A stretch of 64,000 nucleotides of DNA from an uncultured Clostridia bacterium (GTDB lineage Bacteria > Bacillota > Clostridia > Oscillospirales > Ruminococcaceae): assembly GCA_945876755.1 (NCBI GenBank), contig CAMCPM010000002.1, forward strand, positions 124,001 to 188,000, written 5' to 3'. Below the pieces are notes generated by a model. That model saw nothing but the letters and a program-made list of their open reading frames with translations. It had not been told where the DNA came from and did not search any database. Of the stretch, positions 1 to 7,026 are shown one piece after another. The stretch's first letter is position 1. Every line of letters starts with the position of its first letter. The translations under genes and the position numbers were made by a program.

Positions 1-858
1 CAGGATCAGGTCAGAGTAGATATAAGCGAAATGGCTGATATGGACAAGTGGGAGGAATATAAAAAAATAATTCACCAGAATAAGGATTGGCTTCTTCAGC
101 GCAGTATGGAGCATATAACGATCAAATCACGGGACGGTCTTACACTCCACGGGGATTATATTCCTGCCGATGACCCTGCTGATACTATTGTTATATGTTT
201 TCACGGTTATACGAGCTGCGGTATGAGCGATTGTTCTTCCATATCTACATATTTTCTGAAAAAGGGGTACGACAGCCTTATTGTTGACAACCGCGCTCAC
301 GGAAAGAGCGAGGGGGACTATGTCGGCTTTGGAATACTTGACCGTTTTGATTGTATGTCGTGGATAAACTATGTCAACGAGCGCTTTGACGGCAGAAAAA
401 ATATCATTCTTTTCGGCGTTTCAATGGGTGCGGCAACGGTTCTTATGGCGGCAGGCTTTGCAGAGCTTCCGCAGAACGTAAGGGCAGTTATTTCCGACTG
501 CGCTTTTACATCTCCATATGACGTATTTGCACACATTTTAAAAAGGGACTATCACCTCCCTCCGTTTCCTGTTATGAATATCTGCGTCGAAATGTGCAGC
601 AAAAAGGCAGGGTATACTTTTAAAGAATATTCCACCCTTACAGCTGTAAAGGAAACCAAGTGTCCTGTTTTGTTCATTCACGGCAGCGAGGATAAGTTTG
701 TTCCTACATGGATGAGCGAAAAAAACTATGAGGCGTGCGGTTCAAAGAAGAAGCTTCTTATTGTCGAAAATGCAGGACACGCAGCAAGCTATTATGAAAA
801 TCCGCCGCTTTATGAAAAAGCTGTTGATGAATTTCTCAGCGAAGTTATGGCTCAATAA
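1..858 (+). CDS. Alpha/beta hydrolase, 5' end outside the window
   Basis: This is a serine hydrolase of the alpha/beta fold, probably cytoplasmic, with unknown substrate. The nucleophile elbow reads GVSMG with the serine at 421-423. The acid lies in HGSEDKFVP and the histidine in NAGHAA, so the triad looks complete. An FHGYTS oxyanion segment comes earlier. The reading frame is open back to base 1 and the first ATG (31) has no ribosome site in front, so I infer that the true start lies upstream. The family often has an N-terminal membrane segment, which would fall outside. It ends 46 nt before the condensation-domain gene on the same strand, so it may be a product-releasing or editing hydrolase of that operon; that role is inference. 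Confidence 0.85.
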   Translation, partial: QDQVRVDISEMADMDKWEEYKKIIHQNKDWLLQRSMEHITIKSRDGLTLHGDYIPADDPADTIVICFHGYTSCGMSDCSSISTYFLKKGYDSLIVDNRAHGKSEGDYVGFGILDRFDCMSWINYVNERFDGRKNIILFGVSMGAATVLMAAGFAELPQNVRAVISDCAFTSPYDVFAHILKRDYHLPPFPVMNICVEMCSKKAGYTFKEYSTLTAVKETKCPVLFIHGSEDKFVPTWMSEKNYEACGSKKKLLIVENAGHAASYYENPPLYEKAVDEFLSEVMAQ

Positions 859-865
859 TACATAG

Positions 866-907
866 AAAAGGAGGATATGCTCTCTGTCGGGAGCATTGCC
901 AAATATG
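866..907 (+). promoter_or_regulatory. Ribosome binding site separated from the start codon by a hairpin
   Basis: A strong AAAAGGAGG (866-874) lies 30 nt before the ATG at 905, too far for normal initiation. Between them 877-884 (ATGCTCTC) pairs with 889-896 (GGGAGCAT) around a TGTC tetraloop, with one G-T pair. Removing the hairpin leaves 10 nt between the site and ATG 905. The TTG at 896 lies inside the stem and is unlikely to be used. This decides the start of the next gene. Confidence 0.6.
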
Positions 908-2314
908 AAAGAATTTACTATTAACGGTTCGACTATGAAATGTTATCCGCTTGCGGCTGCACAGAGACTTCATAATTACACTATTAAATATTGTCCGCGT
1001 CATCAGGTGCTTTGCATAGGCACAGGACTTTACGTTAAGGACGACGTAGATTTCAACGTCCTTCGCAAGGCTATCCACAAGGCTTACGAGCGTTTTGACT
1101 CAATGCGTCTGCGCTTTATACAGGACGAGGACGGCACGGTTTATCAGTATGTTGTACCGTTTGAGGAAAGAGAGATACCGTTTTTTGACTTCTCCAAATG
1201 GAATGAGGAGGACGCTCACAATGAAATGAGAAAGTGGACTGCCATTCCTTTTGAGAGATATAATTCTCCTATGAACAAGGTGGTAATGGTAAAGCTTCCT
1301 GGAGGCTATAACGGAATTTACCTTAAAGTCGACCATATGACTATGGACTCCAGCTCTATCATTGCTTTTGACAAGGACGTTCTTGAGCTTTACTGTGCGG
1401 AAAAATACGGCACTCCCGAGCCTGCGCCTATGCAGTCGTACATCAAGGCGCTGGAAAAGGATCTGGCATACGAAGAAAGCTCCGCTGCGCTCAAAAAGGA
1501 CGAGGAGTTCTGGAAAAACGAGATCACAGGCAGCGAGCCTATGTATACCGACTTTACGGGCATGGGCAGACTTCTCACACAGCGCAGGGAAAGCGGAAAT
1601 CCCGACCTGAGAAGCGCTGTTATAACTTCCAATACACTTGACGCAGCTATTTCCGTTTATCATCTTGAAGCTGACCCCTCCGACAGACTTATGAATTTCT
1701 GTATTGAAAACCAGGTCCCTATGGCAAGCCTGCTTCTTATGGGACTTAGAACAGTCCTTTCAAAGTTCAATAACGATGAAAAGGACGTATCAATGAAAAC
1801 CAATGTGGCAAGAAGAGGAACACTGCTTGAAAAGCGTTCGGGCGGCACAAGGATACACTTCTTCCCTCTGCGTACAATAATCGAACCCGAAACCAAGTTT
1901 ATTGACGCAGTCCGCTATATCCAGTCTGAACAGAACAGGATCTTCCGTCACGCAAATTACGACCCGATTCAGCTTACCCTTGAACGTGCCCGTTACCGCA
2001 AATTTGCTCCGGGCGCAAGCTATGAGAGCATAAGCCTTACATATCAGCCGCTTACTTTAAGACAAAAGGACGCAAACATTCCCGACATTGATTACAAGAC
2101 CTACTGGTACTCCAACGGAGTTGCCGCACAGCCGCTTTATCTTACGGTTATGCACCGTGTTGAGGATAACGGTCTTAACTTTAATTTTGAGTACAAAAAA
2201 GATGTCGTTACCGAAGAAGAGATGGAATATCTTTATTATTACCTCTGCCGCGTACTGTTCAGAGGTATCGAGGACAAAGACCGCACAGTAGGCGAAATTC
2301 TTGAAATGATATAA
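905..2314 (+). CDS. Stand-alone NRPS condensation-domain-like acyltransferase
   Basis: This 469-residue protein has the size and layout of a single condensation domain of the chloramphenicol acetyltransferase / NRPS C superfamily. The usual HHxxxDG active site reads DHMTMDS here: the catalytic second histidine (His144) and the aspartate (Asp148) are kept, while the first His is Asp and the Gly is Ser. Such enzymes join a carrier-bound acyl group to an amine or alcohol. It is followed 15 nt later by an acyl carrier protein and then an AMP ligase, which supply an activated acyl donor. There is no adenylation domain for an amino acid, so the acceptor is probably a free amine or amino acid. Start at ATG 905 is chosen because of the hairpin-spaced ribosome site; TTG 896 is the alternative. 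Confidence 0.78.
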   Translation: MKEFTINGSTMKCYPLAAAQRLHNYTIKYCPRHQVLCIGTGLYVKDDVDFNVLRKAIHKAYERFDSMRLRFIQDEDGTVYQYVVPFEEREIPFFDFSKWNEEDAHNEMRKWTAIPFERYNSPMNKVVMVKLPGGYNGIYLKVDHMTMDSSSIIAFDKDVLELYCAEKYGTPEPAPMQSYIKALEKDLAYEESSAALKKDEEFWKNEITGSEPMYTDFTGMGRLLTQRRESGNPDLRSAVITSNTLDAAISVYHLEADPSDRLMNFCIENQVPMASLLLMGLRTVLSKFNNDEKDVSMKTNVARRGTLLEKRSGGTRIHFFPLRTIIEPETKFIDAVRYIQSEQNRIFRHANYDPIQLTLERARYRKFAPGASYESISLTYQPLTLRQKDANIPDIDYKTYWYSNGVAAQPLYLTVMHRVEDNGLNFNFEYKKDVVTEEEMEYLYYYLCRVLFRGIEDKDRTVGEILEMI

Positions 2315-2329
2315 AAAGGAGAGCTTGAA

Positions 2330-2557
2330 ATGTTTGAGCAAATGAAAGAACTTATAGGAAATTATGTTGACGTAAATGCTGATGACGTTACTCTTGATTC
2401 AAAGTTTATCGAAGATCTGGGCTTTAACTCTTACGATTTTGTAAGCCTTCTCGGCGAAGCGGAAGAAATTTTTGGCGTTCAGATAGAAGAGCAGGAGGTC
2501 CTGAATCTCCATACGGTAGGAGACGCTATCGCATATATCGAAAAGCTTAAAGCATAA
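2330..2557 (+). CDS. Acyl carrier protein
   Basis: This is a 75-residue acidic four-helix carrier protein. The phosphopantetheine attachment site is Ser34 in LGFNSYDFV, close to the usual DSL motif but with Asn before the Ser. It holds an acyl chain as a thioester, loaded by the AMP ligase encoded next and probably consumed by the condensation enzyme encoded before. A good ribosome site (AAAAGGAG) precedes ATG 2330. Its position between condensation and ligase genes marks it as a pathway-specific carrier rather than the fatty-acid AcpP, though it could serve both. Confidence 0.93.
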   Translation: MFEQMKELIGNYVDVNADDVTLDSKFIEDLGFNSYDFVSLLGEAEEIFGVQIEEQEVLNLHTVGDAIAYIEKLKA

Positions 2558-2573
2558 TTTTAAAACATTACGG

Positions 2574-2620
2574 AAGGGAGGACATTTCCTTATATTTATA
2601 TGGAAATGGCAATACATATG
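2574..2620 (+). promoter_or_regulatory. Second hairpin-spaced ribosome binding site
   Basis: AAGGGAGG (2574-2581) is 36 nt from ATG 2618. CATTTCC (2583-2589) pairs perfectly with GGAAATG (2602-2608), and a further TAT/ATA inside closes an ATTT loop after one T-T mismatch. Excising the hairpin leaves 10 nt to ATG 2618. ATGs at 2600 and 2606 lie within the hairpin. The architecture matches that before 905. Confidence 0.55.
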
Positions 2621-4174
2621 AACAAGGCTTCGGTCAAAACTCTTCAGGATCTGGTAAGGCTTTCCGCAGAGGAGTACGGTGAAAAGACTTTTGTCAGAGA
2701 AAAGGACGGAAATGACATTTCCGATAAATCATTTGCGCAGTTTTATGAGGACAGCAGACGTGTTTGCTCGTTTGTGCAGAATGCGGCAAATGGAGAAACC
2801 ATTCATGCAGCAGTTATCGGTCCTACAAGCTATGCGTATCTTGCCGCTTATTTCGGAACCGTTATCGGAGGAAATACCATTGTTCCTATCGACGCACAGC
2901 TTGCCTGCGCCGACATCTGCGAGCTTCTTGTAAGAGCCGATATCAGCATATTTTTCTATGATATTCGCTATACTCCGATGATCCCGGCAATAAAAGCTGC
3001 CTGCCCGTCGATACATACCTATGTTTCGCTTCAGAGCGGCGAAGGTGCAGAGCTTTCACTGCCGTCTGTCCTTGAAAAATATTCTCCTGCCGAAATGACT
3101 GAGATACCCGAAAAAACAATGGCTTCAATTGTTTACACATCGGGTACTACGGGAAAATCCAAGGGTGTAATGCTTTCCCATGCAAACTTTATTGACAACG
3201 CAATGTGCCGCGACAACGAAAGCTCACCGGAAGACACTCTGCTTACCGTGCTTCCCATTCACCATGTTTATTGTTTTTCATGTGATATACTTCTTTCGCT
3301 CAGATACGGCGCAACTATATGTGTAAATGATTCAATGATGCGTATTGCACAGAATCTCAAGCTTTTCCAGCCTACAATAATTCTTCTTGTACCTATGATA
3401 GCAGAGACTATCTACAAGCAGATAATGGCTGCCGCAAAAGCAAAGCAGCTTCCGCCGGCAGCAGTTGCTCAAGCAGTTTTCGGCGGACGTCTGAAAGGCA
3501 TTTACAGCGGCGGAGCTTATCTCAGCCCCGAGCTTATGAAAGCTTATGCCGAGCTTGGCATACCTGTTGCACAGGGCTACGGAATGACGGAATGTTCACC
3601 GAGAATTGCTTCTTCTTATCTTGATGATGTCAGCAAGGGCGATGTAGGTACTGTTGTCGGCGGCTGTGAGGTAAAGATAGAGGACGGCGAGATCGTGGTT
3701 AAGAGTCCTTCTGTTATGATTGGATATTATAAAGACCCGGAGGCAACAGCCGAAGCTCTGACTCCCGACGGCTGGCTCCATACAGGCGATCTGGGTTATG
3801 TTGACGAGGACCGCCGCGTATTTATAACAGGCAGAAAGAAGAACCTTATCATTCTCAGCAACGGCGAGAATGTTTCTCCCGAAGAGATAGAAAACAAGTT
3901 TGCTGCGGTAGATATTGCGGCTGAGGTTCTTGTTTACGCCGAGGACGGCTTTATCACTGCGGAAATATTCCCTAATGCCGAAGCTTGTGCGGAAATGAGC
4001 AGTGAAGAGATCGGCGAAGCGTTCAAGAAAATTATAACCGATATCAATAAAACGCTTACATCGGCAAAAATGATACGCCGTCTCCGTATAAGGGACAAGG
4101 AGTTTGAAAAGACTACCTCAAAGAAGATAAAACGTGAACAGCCTGAAAAGGGCGAAATGTCCATCCGTCTGTAA
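2618..4174 (+). CDS. AMP-dependent acyl (fatty acid) ligase
   Basis: This is an ANL-superfamily adenylating enzyme of 518 residues from ATG 2618. It activates a carboxylic acid, probably a fatty acid, as the acyl-AMP and passes it to a thiol, here most likely the neighbouring carrier protein. Visible motifs are the P-loop YTSGTTGKSKG, the GYGMTE motif, GWLHTGDLGY, and the hinge and C-terminal portion GRKKNLIILSNGENVSPEEIE. A late TTSKKIKRE carries the expected catalytic lysine. ATG 2600 is also in frame and would add six residues. It is the last gene of the operon, followed by a strong terminator. An acyl-CoA synthetase role in general metabolism is possible, but the tight C / ACP / ligase grouping argues for a dedicated pathway. 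Confidence 0.85.
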   Translation: MNKASVKTLQDLVRLSAEEYGEKTFVREKDGNDISDKSFAQFYEDSRRVCSFVQNAANGETIHAAVIGPTSYAYLAAYFGTVIGGNTIVPIDAQLACADICELLVRADISIFFYDIRYTPMIPAIKAACPSIHTYVSLQSGEGAELSLPSVLEKYSPAEMTEIPEKTMASIVYTSGTTGKSKGVMLSHANFIDNAMCRDNESSPEDTLLTVLPIHHVYCFSCDILLSLRYGATICVNDSMMRIAQNLKLFQPTIILLVPMIAETIYKQIMAAAKAKQLPPAAVAQAVFGGRLKGIYSGGAYLSPELMKAYAELGIPVAQGYGMTECSPRIASSYLDDVSKGDVGTVVGGCEVKIEDGEIVVKSPSVMIGYYKDPEATAEALTPDGWLHTGDLGYVDEDRRVFITGRKKNLIILSNGENVSPEEIENKFAAVDIAAEVLVYAEDGFITAEIFPNAEACAEMSSEEIGEAFKKIITDINKTLTSAKMIRRLRIRDKEFEKTTSKKIKREQPEKGEMSIRL

Positions 4175-4190
4175 TGTCATACTTTAAGAA

Positions 4191-4238
4191 AAAAAGAAGT
4201 AAATCCCGGTTTGATTTGGGATTTACTTCTTTCTTTTT
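4191..4238 (+). terminator. Rho-independent terminator after the ligase gene
   Basis: AAAAAGAAGTAAATCCC pairs with GGGATTTACTTCTTTCTTTTT around a 10-nt loop, giving a 14-bp near-perfect stem ending in a T-rich run. It separates the acyl-transfer operon from the bile salt hydrolase gene. Confidence 0.9.
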
Positions 4239-4243
4239 GATTA

Positions 4244-4272
4244 TTGACTTTTGATTTATCCAATACTATAAT
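4244..4272 (+). promoter_or_regulatory. Sigma-A promoter of the bile salt hydrolase gene
   Basis: TTGACT (4244-4249), 17 nt, TATAAT (4267-4272). It lies just after the terminator and 35 nt before the start codon, so the hydrolase is transcribed on its own. Confidence 0.75.
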
Positions 4273-4306
4273 TATAATTAATTCAAATATTAATGGAGGA
4301 ATTTGT

Positions 4307-5281
4307 ATGTGTACAGCAGCAACATATAAAACAAAGGACTTTTATTTCGGAAGAACGCTTGACTATGAGTTTTCTTATGGTGATGAGATAACGGTCACTC
4401 CGCGTAATTATCCTTTTGAATTCCGCAGTATGGGAAAAATGGAAAAGCATTACGCAATGATAGGCATGGCATATGTTGCGGGAGATTATCCGCTTTACTA
4501 TGACGCTGTAAATGAAAAGGGTCTGGGAATGGCAGGTTTGAATTTCGTTGGAAATGCTGTTTACAGAGACTATGCAGACGGAATGGATAATGTTGCTCAG
4601 TTTGAATTTATCCCGTGGATACTCGGTCAGTGCGCTTCTGTAAAAGAGGCAAGGGTATTGCTCAGAAAAATAAATCTTGTGAACATTCCGTTCAGTAAGG
4701 AGCTGCCGCTGGCTCAGCTTCACTGGATAATTGCTGACCGCAACGAGGCGATAACCGTTGAGTCGGTCAAGGACGGAATAAAAGTCTATGACAATCCCGT
4801 TGGCGTAATGACGAATAATCCGACCTTTGAGGAGCAGATGTTCAACCTGAACAATTATATGAATTTGTCGCCCAAGCAGCCGCAGAATAATTTTTCGGAC
4901 AAGCTTCCGCTTCACACCTACAGCCGCGGAATGGGCGCATTGGGACTTCCGGGGGATCTGTCGTCCCAGTCCCGTTTTGTCAGAGTTGCATTCACAAAAA
5001 TGAATTCCGTTTCGGGAGATTCCGAAAGCGAAAGCGTCAGTCAGTTCTTCCATATTCTCGGCTCGGTTGACCAGCAGAGAGGCTGCTGCGATGTAGGCGA
5101 AGGTAAATATGAATTTACGATTTACACCTCATGCTGCAATACCGACAAGGGAATATATTATTATACAACTTATGAGAATCATCAGATAACCGGAGTGGAT
5201 ATGTTCAAGGAGGACTTGGAGGTCAGCAGTCTTGTACGGTATAAACCCGTTACCGGCGAGCAGATAAAAATGCAGAACTGA
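4307..5281 (+). CDS. bsh: Bile salt hydrolase (choloylglycine hydrolase)
   Basis: This Ntn-hydrolase of 324 residues cleaves the amide bond of glycine- or taurine-conjugated bile acids; relatives act on penicillin V. After removal of Met the N-terminal Cys2 is the nucleophile. Arg16 and Asp19 in GRTLDYE, Asn171 in GVMTNNP and Arg223 in SSQSRFVR match the known active-site set. The whole length, including SRGMGALGLPGDLSS, follows the family. ATG 4307 has GGAGGA 8 nt upstream and places Cys at position 2; the longer frame from 4244 would bury the nucleophile and is wrong. No signal peptide is seen, so it is intracellular. Its own promoter and the preceding terminator make it monocistronic. Some members also transfer amines onto bile acids. 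Confidence 0.95.
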   Translation: MCTAATYKTKDFYFGRTLDYEFSYGDEITVTPRNYPFEFRSMGKMEKHYAMIGMAYVAGDYPLYYDAVNEKGLGMAGLNFVGNAVYRDYADGMDNVAQFEFIPWILGQCASVKEARVLLRKINLVNIPFSKELPLAQLHWIIADRNEAITVESVKDGIKVYDNPVGVMTNNPTFEEQMFNLNNYMNLSPKQPQNNFSDKLPLHTYSRGMGALGLPGDLSSQSRFVRVAFTKMNSVSGDSESESVSQFFHILGSVDQQRGCCDVGEGKYEFTIYTSCCNTDKGIYYYTTYENHQITGVDMFKEDLEVSSLVRYKPVTGEQIKMQN

Positions 5282-5287
5282 AAAAAC

Positions 5288-5416
5288 AAAGGGCGGCTCA
5301 TACTAATTCCCGATTATAAAGTGGACAAAAAATCAAGCAAAAGCTTGTGTTTATGGGTTTTGCGCAGATTTTTTGTCTACACTTTAATAAGGGATTAGCA
5401 TCAAAGCTGCCCTTTA
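5288..5416. repeat. Palindromic repeat element, copy 1
   Basis: A long imperfect inverted repeat fills the space between two convergent genes. Its 96-bp core (5303-5398) starts CTAAT and ends ATTAG, with arms containing ACAAAAAATC and GATTTTTTGT and a central hairpin. The arms extend outward through AAAGGGCGGCT (5288-5298) and AGCTGCCCTTT (5406-5416). A second core of exactly the same length is at 48884-48979. The sequences differ at many positions but pairing is kept. It could be a bidirectional terminator, a small RNA gene or a mobile hairpin element. Confidence 0.85.
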
Positions 5417-5449
5417 AAATTTGCCTATAAAACCAAAAATAAGTACAGA

Positions 5450-5674
5450 TCAAAGTCCGATCTTGCCGAGAATACCGCCGACCTTGTCTTTAACGTCGTC
5501 AACCGAGATCTTTGCCTTGATGCCGTCAATAAGCTTGTTTATCTGGTCGTCCGGAAGGTCAACGCCAACGACCTTTTCAACTGCCTTTACGGGGTCAGCC
5601 TTGAATTCAGCGGCGAAATTGCCGTCATTCTTGATTTTGTTGACGATCTCTTCAATTTTTGCTTTGATGTCCAT
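5450..5674 (-). CDS. Small helical protein with leader-peptide-like features
   Basis: This is a 74-residue acidic and lysine-rich protein with no Cys, Trp or membrane segment. The N-terminal half contains NFAAEFKADPVKAVEKVVG followed by VDLPDD, a pattern that recalls the Nif11 / nitrile-hydratase-like leader domains of some ribosomal peptides (F..DP..A...G..LP). There is no obvious core peptide, and no maturation enzyme or exporter adjoins it, so a natural-product role is doubtful. A ribosome site (AAAGAGG on the minus strand) lies upstream of the ATG. The gene stands alone and faces bsh across the palindromic repeat. Function unknown. Confidence 0.75.
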   Translation of the reverse strand: MDIKAKIEEIVNKIKNDGNFAAEFKADPVKAVEKVVGVDLPDDQINKLIDGIKAKISVDDVKDKVGGILGKIGL

Positions 5675-5746
5675 TTGAAAAACCTCTTTCCGATTAAAAA
5701 TTAGTATAAGACAATTATATCACATTATTTTAAAAACGGCAAGTAT

Positions 5747-5783
5747 AAAAAATCCGTCCTCCACTATTGCGGAGAACGGATAA
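5747..5783 (-). terminator. Terminator of the tRNA-Arg(ACG) gene
   Basis: On the minus strand ATCCGTTCTCC pairs with GGAGGACGGAT and is followed by six T. It lies directly after the CCA end of the tRNA. Confidence 0.85.
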
Positions 5784-5788
5784 GCTGT

Positions 5789-5865
5789 TGGTGCGCTGCA
5801 AGGGACTCGAACCCCTGACCTACTGGTTCGTAGCCAGTCACTCTATCCAGCTGAGCTAGCAACGC
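5789..5865 (-). tRNA. tRNA-Arg (anticodon ACG)
   Basis: The minus strand folds as a full cloverleaf of 77 nt with an encoded CCA. The acceptor stem is GCGTTGC with GCAGCGC. The anticodon stem ACTGG/CCAGT holds the loop CTACGAA, giving anticodon ACG (inosine at the first position after editing). The T arm contains GTTCGAGTC. A terminator follows at once. Confidence 0.97.
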
Positions 5866-5947
5866 TTCAATCAACGCATTTCATTATAACACATTGAAAG
5901 AAGCTTGTCAAGCTTTTTTTGAAATTTCTCACATAATATTTCAGAAA

Positions 5948-6943
5948 TTATTTTTCTGCGTAACCGTCCGGGTGGTTTTTATGCCACTTCCATGCGCTTG
6001 AAATGATTTCCTCAAGGCTGTCGTGAACAGGCTTCCAGCCGAGAATTTTCTTTGCCTTTTCGCTTGAAGCGACAAGTCTTGCAGGGTCGCCTGCACGTCT
6101 GGGAGCTTCAACGGCAGGGATAGGGTGTCCGGTTACTTTTCTTGCAGTTTCGATAACTTCCTTTACTGAATAGCCTACGCCGTTGCCAAGGTTGAAAATA
6201 TCATTTTTTCCGCCGTTCATAAGGTATTGTACTGCAAGGATATGAGCCTGTGCAAGGTCTGTAACGTGGATATAGTCACGAATGCAGGTTCCGTCGGGAG
6301 TGTCATAGTCAGTGCCGAAAACCGAGATAGCGTCACGCTTGCCGTTGGGAACCTGTAAAATCAGCGGAATGAGATGGCTTTCGGGATTGTGAGCCTCGCC
6401 GATATTTCCGCTTTCATCAGCACCGCAGGCGTTGAAATATCTGAGGGAAACATAATGCAGACCGTGAGCCTTTGCTGTCCAGTCAAACATTTTCTCCATA
6501 GCAAGCTTTGTTTCGCCGTAAGGGTTTGTAGGACAAGTCCTGTCACTTTCAAGAATGGGGATATTTTCCGGTTCGCCGTAGGTTGCAGCGGTTGAAGAAA
6601 ATACGATCTTGTCAATACCGTTCTTAACCATTGATTCAAGGAGAACCTTAGTACCGCAAAGGTTGTTGTCATAATATTTCAGCGGATTTGTCACGCTTTC
6701 GCCTACCAGCGAATATGCCGCAAAGTGAATGACAGCGTCGATTTTTTCCGTCTTGAAAAGATTGTCGAGGAAGCCAATATCACGCAGGTCTCCCTGATAG
6801 AATCTTGCTCCTTCGGGAACTGCGCTGCGGTAGCCTGTTACAAGGTTATCGGCAATAACAACATCATTTCCGGCTTTTACAAGCTCCAGAGCAGTATGCG
6901 AGCCTATGTAGCCTGCTCCGCCCATAACGAGGATAGTACTCAT
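5948..6943 (-). CDS. galE: UDP-glucose 4-epimerase
   Basis: GalE interconverts UDP-glucose and UDP-galactose in the cytoplasm (Leloir pathway and supply of galactosyl donors for surface polymers). At 331 residues it has the usual length. The NAD-binding GGAGYIGSH motif is at residues 8-16, the SST motif at 116-118, and the catalytic pair Tyr142/Lys146 sits in NPYGETKLAME. GDPARLVAS near the C-terminus is also typical. The start has GAAAGGA upstream. No other galactose genes adjoin, so it appears to be a single-gene unit. Confidence 0.96.
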   Translation of the reverse strand: MSTILVMGGAGYIGSHTALELVKAGNDVVIADNLVTGYRSAVPEGARFYQGDLRDIGFLDNLFKTEKIDAVIHFAAYSLVGESVTNPLKYYDNNLCGTKVLLESMVKNGIDKIVFSSTAATYGEPENIPILESDRTCPTNPYGETKLAMEKMFDWTAKAHGLHYVSLRYFNACGADESGNIGEAHNPESHLIPLILQVPNGKRDAISVFGTDYDTPDGTCIRDYIHVTDLAQAHILAVQYLMNGGKNDIFNLGNGVGYSVKEVIETARKVTGHPIPAVEAPRRAGDPARLVASSEKAKKILGWKPVHDSLEEIISSAWKWHKNHPDGYAEK

Positions 6944-7026
6944 AAAAAGGTCAGTCCTTTCAAAAAAATTATTCAGATTATATTGTAAACCATTTCAAAT
7001 AATTTTTCAAGGACTTTCGGTAAATT

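Noticed and set aside
877..924. 15-codon leader peptide frame (ATG 877) before the condensation gene
   Set aside because: It begins only 2 nt after the ribosome site and overlaps the hairpin; I prefer the hairpin-spaced start at 905, though a leader peptide is not ruled out.
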